This document shows, piece after piece, positions 33,982 to 41,465 of a stretch of 64,000 bases of DNA. The notes below the pieces were generated by a model. That model had not been told where the DNA came from. It did not search any database and was given only the letters and a program-made list of their open reading frames with translations. The translations under genes were made by a program, and so were the position numbers. Position 1 is the stretch's first letter, and each line of letters starts with the position of its first letter. This DNA comes from Clostridium sp. UBA701 (lineage in GTDB: Bacteria > Bacillota > Clostridia > Clostridiales > Clostridiaceae): NCBI GenBank assembly GCA_002298125.1, contig DBMJ01000016.1, forward strand, positions 248,001 to 312,000, read 5' to 3'.

Positions 33982-35304
33982 TTTACTATTTTTTTCTTTG
34001 AGTCTTTTTATATTTTCCAGTCTTTCTGCTACACTCTTTTCAACACCTTGATTGGTAGGGAAATAATATTTACGATCCCTTAAATTATCAGGCAGACACT
34101 GCATATCTACAACCTTGTCTTCAAAATCGTGGGCATAGCGATACCCCTTTCCATAATTAAGGTCAGACATAAGCTTTGTAGGGGCATTTCTAAGCTTAAG
34201 AGGAACTCCTTCTGCCATGGTTTTTTGAGCATCCTCTTTGGCACTTAGATAAGCCTTATAAAGAGCGTTGGATTTTGGTGCTGCAGAGAGATAAACTACA
34301 GCTTCAGTAAGGTTTACATCACATTCAGGCATGCCAAGATAATGTGCTGCATTATAGGCTGCCACAGTAAGCTCTAAAGCTCTAGGGTCTGCTAAACCTA
34401 TGTCCTCTGAGGCAAAACGTATGAGTCTTCGAGCTATATAGAGAGGGTCTTCTCCAGCTTCTAACATACGAGCCAGCCAATATACTGCTGCATCACAGTC
34501 ACTGTTTCTCATGGACTTATGCAGTGCAGAGATGAGGTTATAGTGCTCTTCCCCCTTTTTATCATATAGAAGTGACTTTTTTTGAATACAGCCCTCCAAA
34601 ATTTCCTTAGTGATAACTATTGCTTCCTTTTCTCTATTACCGCTCATTACAGACATTTCCAGTACATTTAGGGCAGTTCTGGCATCGCCATTGGAATAAG
34701 CGGCAATGGCTTCTAATAGCTCCTCATTAATTTCAACCTTTAAGTCTCCATAGCCCCTTGAATCCTTTAATACATTTTTTAGGAGCTTTACTATGTCTTC
34801 TGTCTTTAGAGCATTTAGAACAAATACTCTGCTTCTAGAAAGAAGGGCAGAATTCACCTCAAAGGAGGGGTTTTCTGTGGTGGCTCCGATCAAAATTATG
34901 TTTCCCTTTTCTACATGAGGTAAAAAGGCATCCTGCTGAGATTTATTGAAGCGGTGAATTTCATCTACAAAGAGAAGGGTACGAATTCCCATGAGCCTAC
35001 CCTGCTCTGCCTTTGACATAACCTCCTTGATTTCCTTTATGCCAGAGGTCACAGCACTAAAGGTGATAAAATTAGCATGGGTCATAGAGGCGATAATCAT
35101 AGCTAAGGTAGTCTTTCCAACTCCAGGAGGCCCCCAAAGAATCATGGAGCTTATATGGTCGCTTTCTATTAGCTGGCGAAGCACCTTGCCCTCTCCAAGG
35201 ATATGCTCCTGGCCAATGTATTCATCTAAATTTCTTGGCCGCACTCTGTCTGCAAGAGGAGAGGGGTTAACCTTTTCGAATATGGAGCCTTGTATGTAAT
35301 CCAT
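33979..35304 (-). CDS. rarA: Replication-associated recombination protein RarA/MgsA
   Basis: A 441-residue AAA+ ATPase related to clamp loaders that acts at stalled replication forks. It has Walker A GPPGVGKTT, Walker B LLFVDEIHRFNK, sensor 1 GATTENPSFEVN and the arginine region SRSRVF. The C-terminal tetramerisation domain has SAAPKSNALYKAYLSAKEDA and YAHDFEDKVVDMQCLPD..RKYYFPT. Length and order are standard. The ATG at 35304 is 8 nt after AGGTGG; the upstream GTG lacks an RBS. Confidence 0.96.
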   Translation of the reverse strand: MDYIQGSIFEKVNPSPLADRVRPRNLDEYIGQEHILGEGKVLRQLIESDHISSMILWGPPGVGKTTLAMIIASMTHANFITFSAVTSGIKEIKEVMSKAEQGRLMGIRTLLFVDEIHRFNKSQQDAFLPHVEKGNIILIGATTENPSFEVNSALLSRSRVFVLNALKTEDIVKLLKNVLKDSRGYGDLKVEINEELLEAIAAYSNGDARTALNVLEMSVMSGNREKEAIVITKEILEGCIQKKSLLYDKKGEEHYNLISALHKSMRNSDCDAAVYWLARMLEAGEDPLYIARRLIRFASEDIGLADPRALELTVAAYNAAHYLGMPECDVNLTEAVVYLSAAPKSNALYKAYLSAKEDAQKTMAEGVPLKLRNAPTKLMSDLNYGKGYRYAHDFEDKVVDMQCLPDNLRDRKYYFPTNQGVEKSVAERLENIKRLKEKNSK

Positions 35305-35449
35305 AAAATTCACCACCTATACTTTCTAATATTAATAACATGGGTACATATGTTCTGATTTAATTATAACTTTATTTGAAGGAAGCTTCAACTATTGCTA
35401 TTATTAAATAGGAATGATTAAACTACATATGAAGACGAGGAGAAGTAAG

Positions 35450-36406
35450 ATGATAATACTACAATCAATTGAGAGCATACTAAGCATAATAATTATGATA
35501 TCCATTGGATATATTCTTACCTACAAGGGATGGTTTAATGAAGAATCCTCCAGGCTTTTATCAAGACTTGTTTGTAACATATCTCTACCTGCATATATGG
35601 TGGCAAATCTTGTGGCAACCTTTGACAAGAAAAAGCTCTATGAGCTGTCAGGGGGGCTTTTAATACCCTTTTTATCTATGCTAATTTGCTTTTTTATTGC
35701 TATAGCAGTTTCCAGAGCAATAAAGGTAGACAAGAAAAAGCGTGGAGTATTTGAATCCATGTTCTATATTTCAAATACCATATTCATAGGGCTACCAGTA
35801 AATCTAGCACTATTTGGAGACAAGAGTATTCCCTACGTGCTTTTATATTACATAGCAAATACAATTTTTTTCTGGACCATAGGTGTTTATTCTATAAGCA
35901 AGGACGGAGATCAAAATGGGGTAAGGCTTTTTAGCTTAGCTGCTATTAAAAAGATTTTTTCTCCTCCTCTCTTGGGATTTATTGTTGGAGTTATTTTAAT
36001 AATTTTAGAGGTGCGGCTTCCTCATTTCCTCCTTGACACCTGTAAATATCTAGGAAATCTCACCACACCTCTATCTATGATTTTTATTGGAATTACCATT
36101 TATTCTGTTAACTTTAAGGGAATTCGATTTAGCTCTGATATGCTGGCTATAATCCTTGGCAGGTTTGTAGTTTCTCCATTAGTTGTAATTCTCCTTGCAC
36201 ATTTTATCAGTGCTCCACTGCTTATGAAGGAGGTATTTGTAATTCAAGCCTCCATGCCAATTATGACTCAAACCTCCATAACAGCAAAAATGTACAATTC
36301 AGACTATAAATATGCTGCAGTAATGACTGCGATAACAACCTTAGGGGCGGTTATCACAATTCCACTTTATATGCTGCTGCTTGATAAAATTCAATATTTT
36401 ATATAA
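35450..36406 (+). CDS. AEC family transporter (auxin efflux carrier-like)
   Basis: A 318-residue permease with ten predicted helices in two five-helix halves. It has the family hints LVCNISLPAYMVANLV and SMPIMTQTSITAKMYNSD near the last repeat. AEC proteins move organic acids such as malate or amino acids; the substrate cannot be told. The ATG at 35450 follows GAGGAGAAG; the ORF extends further upstream without a good RBS. It ends just before the convergent ABC-2 operon. Confidence 0.88.
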   Translation: MIILQSIESILSIIIMISIGYILTYKGWFNEESSRLLSRLVCNISLPAYMVANLVATFDKKKLYELSGGLLIPFLSMLICFFIAIAVSRAIKVDKKKRGVFESMFYISNTIFIGLPVNLALFGDKSIPYVLLYYIANTIFFWTIGVYSISKDGDQNGVRLFSLAAIKKIFSPPLLGFIVGVILIILEVRLPHFLLDTCKYLGNLTTPLSMIFIGITIYSVNFKGIRFSSDMLAIILGRFVVSPLVVILLAHFISAPLLMKEVFVIQASMPIMTQTSITAKMYNSDYKYAAVMTAITTLGAVITIPLYMLLLDKIQYFI

Positions 36407-36409
36407 ATA

Positions 36410-37192
36410 TTAGGAGCCTGTGGACTTATAATGGGCAACCCCCACAGTCCATATCAGGATACAGGGAAAGATAAATATCATGCCATATAGGGGAGTGAGC
36501 ATATACATAAGCTCATTCCCCTGAGTTTTATCTAGAATAAACATAAGAGGCAGATAGTTTACCGTTCCAAAGGGAATGACAAAGGTAAAGAACTTTCTTA
36601 CCCATTCCTTATATATGCTGAGGGGATACTGAGAAATCTCTCTTCCGCCGTCGGTGAATATATTCATTACCTCAAGACCCTCAATGGTCCAAAAGCACAG
36701 CGCTGCGGCAAGCATATATATCCCTGTAAAGATGCATACGGCACTTATTATCATGAGCAATAAGGTAACTATCTTATACATATTCCAGGTTAGATTAAGG
36801 TTAATTAAGGAAAATATCAGTACTAGGATGCTTTGAGCAAGTCGTCCTATCCTGGTAAATTCAAACTTTGAGCCTAGCACCTGAAGTATGGTGCTGCGAG
36901 GTCTCACTAAAATTCTATCAAAGTCGCCATTTATTACAATGGAGGAAAAGGAGTCAAAACCTCTGGCGAAGCATTCACTTAAGGAAAAGGCAATATGAAT
37001 AACGCTATAGCATAGAGCTACTTCATAAAGAGACCAGCCTCCTATGTTAGGAAACCTTTGAAAGAATAAAAATATGGATACAAAAACTAAAAAAGGAACA
37101 AAAAACTGTCCGATGGAGAGTAAAATGAAAGAGGTTCTATATTCCATCTGACTTTTTAATAATATAGACATATATCTAAAATACAATTTCAT
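36410..37192 (-). CDS. ABC-2 type permease (second permease of COG4586-linked exporter)
   Basis: A 260-residue membrane protein with six helices, of the ABC2_membrane_6 (formerly DUF990) type: MKLYFRYMSILLKSQMEYRTSFILLSIGQF, and near the end FTFVIPFGTVNYLPLMFIL. It pairs with the permease at 37288 and the ATPase at 38088 to form a three-component exporter of unknown substrate; relatives are linked to daunorubicin-like drugs or polysaccharide. It is separated from the upstream permease by 95 nt of repeats and hairpins; its RBS AAGGAGG is in the last repeat copy. Confidence 0.88.
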   Translation of the reverse strand: MKLYFRYMSILLKSQMEYRTSFILLSIGQFFVPFLVFVSIFLFFQRFPNIGGWSLYEVALCYSVIHIAFSLSECFARGFDSFSSIVINGDFDRILVRPRSTILQVLGSKFEFTRIGRLAQSILVLIFSLINLNLTWNMYKIVTLLLMIISAVCIFTGIYMLAAALCFWTIEGLEVMNIFTDGGREISQYPLSIYKEWVRKFFTFVIPFGTVNYLPLMFILDKTQGNELMYMLTPLYGMIFIFPCILIWTVGVAHYKSTGS

Positions 37193-37194
37193 TT

Positions 37195-37301
37195 GTTAGC
37201 CTCCTTGTATTCCTTATGCTGAACTAGAGGATTATCAATCCTCTAGCTCCTTGTATTCCTTATGCTGCAGCTAACAATTATTAATTGTTAGCCTCCTTGT
37301 A
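37195..37301 (-). repeat. RBS-bearing direct repeats and two hairpins between the two permease genes
   Basis: A 21-bp direct repeat (CTCCTTGTATTCCTTATGCTG on the plus strand) occurs at 37201 and 37247. A shorter copy, GTTAGCCTCCTTGTA, occurs at 37195 and 37287. On the minus strand each copy contains an AAGGAG ribosome-binding core. Between them are perfect stems of 10 bp (37224-37246) and 9 bp (37271-37291). Only the last copy lies in front of an ATG. The region looks like tandem duplication of a gene end plus RBS. Confidence 0.8.
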
Positions 37302-38091
37302 CTACAATTCTCTTCAAGGCTTTTTTCATCCACAGCCTTCCTATGGCTATGATGACAATTATCCATGCTGCCTGCACTGCTATGCTAATGAGTGCCTCTC
37401 TTAATCCAATGTTTCCCGCATATACTCTAAAGGGTAAGTCTGAGGTATATCTAAAGGGAAGTACATACACCAATTTTTTGAGCATATCGGGCATTAGGGG
37501 TACTGGAATAATGAGTCCGGATAGAAATTCTCCAAACACACCAAAAATAAGCAGTGAGCCTGTGGGAGACATAGTATAAAAAATTGAAATATATATAAGC
37601 ATAGAAATAGCCACTATTAAAATTACTCCTAAGGTGAGGGTTATTAGAAACAATATAAAGGCCATAGCGCTTGGCGGAAGAGAAAAGTTATAGGGATAAG
37701 GTAGCAGGAAGGCTACTAGGAGTATAGGGAAGCATCTTAACAGCGCCCCGGATAGCCTCTGTGCTATGAGCTTTGCATACCAAAAGCCGTATAAATCCGT
37801 AGGGCGACATAGCTCGTAGGCAATATTGCCGCTTACAATAAGGGTTATCAGCTCATTATCTCTATACCAAAGCATTATAAATACTAAGAAGCTTTGCTGT
37901 AGCCAGATAACCTGAATAAGCTCTCTAAGGGATATAGGCTGCAGAGCTTTAGTGCTGCCATAAAAGGCTTGAAAAATCATTATGTACATAAAACCCCAAA
38001 AGAACTGAGTGGAAATTCCAGCTAATGCTGCTACTCTATACTGTAGACCCTTTAATAGGCGCATCTTAAAGAGAGAGTAATAGGCCTTCAT
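37288..38091 (-). CDS. ABC-2 type permease (first permease)
   Basis: A 267-residue membrane protein with six helices, ABC2_membrane_6 type. It starts MKAYYSLFKMRLLKGLQYRV and contains CRPTDLYGFWYAKLIAQRLSGALLR and LVYVLPFRYTSDLPFRVY. Its ATG overlaps the ATPase stop in ATGA, so translation is coupled. Its last codons (VVQGG, stop) contain the first copy of the repeated AAGGAG element that continues into the intergenic region. It presumably forms a heterodimer with the permease at 36410. Confidence 0.88.
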   Translation of the reverse strand: MKAYYSLFKMRLLKGLQYRVAALAGISTQFFWGFMYIMIFQAFYGSTKALQPISLRELIQVIWLQQSFLVFIMLWYRDNELITLIVSGNIAYELCRPTDLYGFWYAKLIAQRLSGALLRCFPILLVAFLLPYPYNFSLPPSAMAFILFLITLTLGVILIVAISMLIYISIFYTMSPTGSLLIFGVFGEFLSGLIIPVPLMPDMLKKLVYVLPFRYTSDLPFRVYAGNIGLREALISIAVQAAWIIVIIAIGRLWMKKALKRIVVQGG

Positions 38092-39065
38092 ATGGAGTAC
38101 TCCTTGTATAAATCCACAATTATCTCCTCTATGGGGCGGCTGTCTACTGAAACATCTAGAATATCAAGTTTTTCAGATAGCATGCCAATAACCTCTGATA
38201 CCCTTATTTTCTCTAAGTCTACAGATAGAGACAATCTCTCCTTAGAACGGCTTAGTATGGTTGTCCCATGAATATTTATGTCTTCGTGACATTCTGCAAA
38301 ATCCACAGTTAAGGTTTTATGAGTAGCAAATTTATTTTTTAGCTCTGTTAAGGTACCATCAAGAAGAATTTTTCCTCTCCCTATTAATATAATTCTTTCA
38401 GCTAGGGCTTCTATATCATTCATATCATGGGTTGTTAAGATCACAGTAACCTTTTTTTCACTATTTATGGTTTTTATAAAGTTACGAACAGAAATTTTTG
38501 AAACTGCATCCAGGCCAATAGTAGGCTCGTCTAGAAATAGGATCTTTGGATTATGAAGCAAGGATGCACCTATTTCGCATCTCATTCTTTGTCCAAGACT
38601 TAATTGACGCACAGGAGTTGAGAGTAATGTGGATAAGTCTAAAGTAGCTGTTAATAAATCTAGATTAGCTTTAAAAGCCTTCTCAGGAATTTTATAGATA
38701 TCTTTTAGCAAATTATAAGAATCAATTACAGGCACGTCCCACCAAAGCTGAGAGCGTTGGCCAAAAACTACACCTATGTTCTTTACATGCTTTACTCTAT
38801 CCTTCCAGGGAGTATATCCTAGGATGTTGCACTTGCCGCTGTCAGGCACTAAAATACCACTGATGATTTTAATGGTAGTGGATTTACCAGCACCATTAGG
38901 TCCTATGTATCCAACTATTTCACCATCATTGATTTTAAAGGAAACGTTCTCCAAGGCTTGAACTGTAGTATACTTCGGGTGCAGCAAGGACTTTACTGCT
39001 GCACCAACGCCAGCACCTCTCTTAACAACCTTAAAGCTCTTACTCAAGGCTTCTACTTCAATCAT
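38088..39065 (-). CDS. ABC exporter ATP-binding protein, COG4586 type
   Basis: A 325-residue ATPase with Walker A (GPNGAGKST), Q-loop (VVFGQRSQLWWD), signature LSLGQRMRCEIGASLL, Walker B (ILFLDEPTIGLD) and a switch His in TTHD. The RSQLWWD motif and an extended C-terminus (about 240-325) are characteristic of the NodI/COG4586 group that works with two ABC2_membrane_6 permeases. It is the first gene of the operon; promoter sequence is not obvious upstream. Confidence 0.92.
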   Translation of the reverse strand: MIEVEALSKSFKVVKRGAGVGAAVKSLLHPKYTTVQALENVSFKINDGEIVGYIGPNGAGKSTTIKIISGILVPDSGKCNILGYTPWKDRVKHVKNIGVVFGQRSQLWWDVPVIDSYNLLKDIYKIPEKAFKANLDLLTATLDLSTLLSTPVRQLSLGQRMRCEIGASLLHNPKILFLDEPTIGLDAVSKISVRNFIKTINSEKKVTVILTTHDMNDIEALAERIILIGRGKILLDGTLTELKNKFATHKTLTVDFAECHEDINIHGTTILSRSKERLSLSVDLEKIRVSEVIGMLSEKLDILDVSVDSRPIEEIIVDLYKEYSI

Positions 39066-39368
39066 ATTATCCCTCCTTGTTTTCCAGCAAACTTATATTA
39101 TATAATTCCGAATTGCATATGTCAATATAAAGTTAAGGTAGAATTTGATCATTCTAATCTTAGCAGGATATATGAGGAAAATGTAGAAATTATTAATAAG
39201 GCAAAAAATGCCGAATTCAATTATTCGAACAAAATCCATGTATTTTTATGTAGAACTAGTTAGAATAATTAAAAATGATGTAAAGTGAAGACAAGAAAAT
39301 ATAGGAGTTTTAACAAATCGTATTTGGATACAGATTTAAAATATATATAATTATAGTGAGGCGTAGTT
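39066..39368. other. Divergent intergenic region of about 300 bp
   Basis: This region holds the promoters of the ABC-2 operon (minus) and the HTH-TPR gene (plus). A stretch at about 39115-39263 reads as a 49-codon frame (YKVKVEFDHSNLSRIYEENV, continuing ..INKAKNAEF) without start or RBS, perhaps a gene remnant I cannot identify. No clear operator dyad is seen. Confidence 0.35.
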
Positions 39369-40646
39369 ATGGAGCAAATTAACTTTAATAGAATCAAATA
39401 TTTTAGAGAGGTTATTAATTTAAGTCAAAAGGAACTTGCTGACGGTAAATTGAGTGTAAACTTCATCTCCATGCTAGAATTGGGTAAGAGAAAGCTTACT
39501 GCCACTACTGCAGCTATATTGGCTAACAATTTAAACAAACTGGCACTGGATAAAGGGATAATTTTGAATTTACAGGCAAAGGATCTGCTGGCAGATGCCA
39601 ATATGGTAGCAGAGGATTACTGCAATAGCGAAATCAGAAGGCTAGAGCATGAGAAATTTGAAATTAATAACTATTTAGAGCTATTGGATACTGCTATTAA
39701 ATATGATGTACATAGCATGGTGTTTAAAATAAATAAAATCATAGGTGAGAATGAATATATTAGCTCTAACTATGAGAAGGCAATCAGTGCTTTTACTGAG
39801 GCACTTAAAGTTACAAACAAAGTGGGAGCTCCAACTGAAATAATCAATGTATTCCACAGACTAGGAACATGCTATTACATGACAGGACAATATGAAACGG
39901 CCATAGAGGTTTGGGAAAAATCTTATAGGGATATCACACCAACAGATTGTGGACAGGAAGAGCTAAGGGGTAAGATATTATTTAATCTTGCATTAGCTTT
40001 TAATAAGCTAAAGGAATATGATGTTTCTTTAAGATATTTGAATACAGCTTTAGACTTAAAGGATTTAGGCAAAGCTGAGTACAAAAAGATTATAATGTTA
40101 AAAGCAAATATATATCAGAGAATGCTTCGACACGAAGAGGCTTTAAGCATCTATAAAAGTATTCCAGATTCAGAATGGGATTATCTTGTATACTATAATG
40201 TATCAATTATCTATCACTCTTTAAATAGAGAGGAAGAAAGCTTTAGCTGCTTAAATCATTCTATACAATTGCAATTGGAAGCTGTTTCTGAGGATACCAC
40301 TAGTTCTCTTATTCAACTAGGCGAGCTGTATTTTGGGAAAAACATGATGAGAGAAGCTATCACTTGCATCGAAAAGGCATTGTGCAATTCAAAGAGATTT
40401 AAGCAAGTGGATAAACAATTAAAATGTTATAATTTGCTGCTTAACATATATATAAAGCTAGGTAAGGCTTCGCAATTTGATTTATACATCAAGGATATAC
40501 TAAATAACTTAGAGCTATATATTCATTCTGAATATATTTTATCTGATTTAGTGCTTTTATTATTTCAATATATAGCAGAAACCACTAAGTCAGAAGCAGG
40601 ACTAGAAATAATAAATAAAATTAAAGAACATAGAAAGGAGGTGTAA
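39369..40646 (+). CDS. HTH-TPR regulator of the RRNPP quorum-sensing type
   Basis: A 425-residue cytoplasmic regulator. The N-terminal XRE HTH (about 1-65) reads IKYFREVINLSQKELADGKLSVNFISMLELGKRKLT. A long all-helical part (about 100-410) contains at least five TPR-like repeats, such as YEKAISAFTEALKVTNKV, YETAIEVWEKSY, YDVSLRYLNTALDL and MREAITCIEKALCNS. HTH plus TPR is the PlcR/NprR/PrgX-like architecture whose TPR domain binds re-imported peptides. The next gene encodes a 51-residue exported peptide, and its RBS overlaps the last codons of this gene, as in regulator-propeptide cassettes. The target promoter is unknown. Confidence 0.85.
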   Translation: MEQINFNRIKYFREVINLSQKELADGKLSVNFISMLELGKRKLTATTAAILANNLNKLALDKGIILNLQAKDLLADANMVAEDYCNSEIRRLEHEKFEINNYLELLDTAIKYDVHSMVFKINKIIGENEYISSNYEKAISAFTEALKVTNKVGAPTEIINVFHRLGTCYYMTGQYETAIEVWEKSYRDITPTDCGQEELRGKILFNLALAFNKLKEYDVSLRYLNTALDLKDLGKAEYKKIIMLKANIYQRMLRHEEALSIYKSIPDSEWDYLVYYNVSIIYHSLNREEESFSCLNHSIQLQLEAVSEDTTSSLIQLGELYFGKNMMREAITCIEKALCNSKRFKQVDKQLKCYNLLLNIYIKLGKASQFDLYIKDILNNLELYIHSEYILSDLVLLLFQYIAETTKSEAGLEIINKIKEHRKEV

Positions 40647-40650
40647 CAAA

Positions 40651-40806
40651 ATGAAAAAGTTTAGAAGCTATGCATTAGCATCAATTATAGTTCTTTCAAT
40701 CTTTGCAGTGTCTTATATACAGCTTAGCAGCCTACATAAAACAAATTCAATAGCAACTGAAGATGTAATTGATCCTAAACCATCATTTATTCAGATAAAA
40801 GCTTAA
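40651..40806 (+). CDS. Exported propeptide, candidate Phr-like signalling peptide
   Basis: A 51-residue ORF with a strong RBS (AAAGGAGGTG) formed by the regulator's last codons, 4 nt after the regulator stop. The N-terminus is a classic export signal: basic MKKFRSY, then a hydrophobic stretch ALASIIVLSIFAVSYI. A short polar tail, SSLHKTNSIATEDVI then DPKPSFIQIKA, could be processed to a small pheromone. Size, layout and position immediately after a HTH-TPR regulator match Phr/PapR/NprX-type propeptides. The mature peptide is likely within the C-terminal 10-15 residues, but the processing site is not visible. Confidence 0.7.
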   Translation: MKKFRSYALASIIVLSIFAVSYIQLSSLHKTNSIATEDVIDPKPSFIQIKA

Positions 40807-40872
40807 TGCTAAAGAAATGAATGTTGGTAGAATGTAAAAGATTTTATAAAAGAAATACATTGTACTAAAAAA

Positions 40873-40972
40873 GATATATTGATAATAGCACACTTATCGA
40901 AAGGTAAGGCCGCAAAGCTATGGGTCTAAAGAAAATTATTTTTCAATGATTGCCAGGCTGCCAAAGTATAGT
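40873..40972 (+). ncRNA. GEMM-I riboswitch (cyclic di-GMP-I class, possibly cGAMP-type)
   Basis: The core of the GEMM-I aptamer is visible. AGCACAC is followed by a 6-bp stem CTTATC/GGTAAG capped by the docking GAAA tetraloop (40899-40902). Then come CCGCAAAGC, TATGGGTCTAAAG (40919-40931) and, after an AT-rich loop, GATTGCCAGGCTGCC (40948-40962). A weak P1 (TATATTG with CAAAGTATA) closes it. The base aligned to Vc2 G20 reads A (40887), a feature reported for GEMM-Ib switches that accept 3',3'-cGAMP; my hand alignment there is tentative. It precedes a terminator and the STAS/KAS III genes. Confidence 0.82.
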
Positions 40973-41002
40973 TGTAAGAATTTTTATGTACGTTTATATT
41001 TT

Positions 41003-41036
41003 GGTGTCTATTATTAATAGGCACCTTTTAATTTTA
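41003..41036 (+). terminator. Terminator serving as riboswitch expression platform
   Basis: A stem GGTGTCTAT with ATAGGCACC around a 5-nt loop, followed by TTTTAATTTT, 30 nt after the aptamer. It lies between the aptamer and the ATG at 41069, so ligand binding probably decides transcript termination. Confidence 0.78.
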
Positions 41037-41068
41037 ATTAAATTAAGGAAAGGTTAGGTGTACTGAGT

Positions 41069-41401
41069 ATGAAAAAATTTGATATGTCTTTAAATAAGAC
41101 TAATAAGGAGCTAAATATAAGAATATGGGGTATGTATGGGCCTGATGATGCCAACAGCTTTATTGAGGAATTTACAAAAATAGCAGCTAGTATACAGCCT
41201 TCAGAATTTGTGTTGTTTTTTGATGCAGAGGAATTAAAGGTTTCCACTCAAGATATGGTGCCAATGATGGAAGGCTGCTTCAAAATGTATAAGGATTTTG
41301 GCTTCAAAAAGGTTGTGGCTAAAGTAGGCAGCAATGTCACTCTAAAAATGCAGTTAACAAGGGTAGGTAGAGGAGTAGGACTTGCTCTTGAAGTGGTTTA
41401 G
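41069..41401 (+). CDS. STAS-like (SpoIIAA-like) domain protein
   Basis: A 110-residue soluble protein with an alpha/beta pattern like STAS or SpoIIAA-like domains: ELNIRIWGMYGPDDANSFIEEF..., SEFVLFFDAEELKVSTQDMVP, YKDFGFKKVVAKVG and MQLTRVGRGVGL. A Ser/Thr pair follows the beta-strand 'FFDAEELKVST', the place where STAS proteins are phosphorylated, but this is only suggestive. It is the first gene behind the riboswitch and probably cotranscribed with the KAS III homologue 64 nt downstream. Confidence 0.6.
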   Translation: MKKFDMSLNKTNKELNIRIWGMYGPDDANSFIEEFTKIAASIQPSEFVLFFDAEELKVSTQDMVPMMEGCFKMYKDFGFKKVVAKVGSNVTLKMQLTRVGRGVGLALEVV

Positions 41402-41465
41402 GCTGATAGATAGAAATCATTAGATAAAGTAATAATTGGGTATTTTCATTTTATGAGAGGTTAAT

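Noticed and set aside
37224..37246. Hairpin between the ABC permeases as a terminator
   Set aside because: It has no T run on either strand and lies within an operon; it is more likely an mRNA processing or stability element.
36410..39065. ABC-2 cluster as a lantibiotic immunity locus
   Set aside because: No precursor peptide, lanthionine synthetase or two-component pair is adjacent; COG4586 exporters have other or unknown substrates.
39115..39263. 49-codon frame upstream of the HTH-TPR gene as a signalling peptide
   Set aside because: It has no start codon with RBS and no export signal; the downstream 51-residue ORF fits the role far better.
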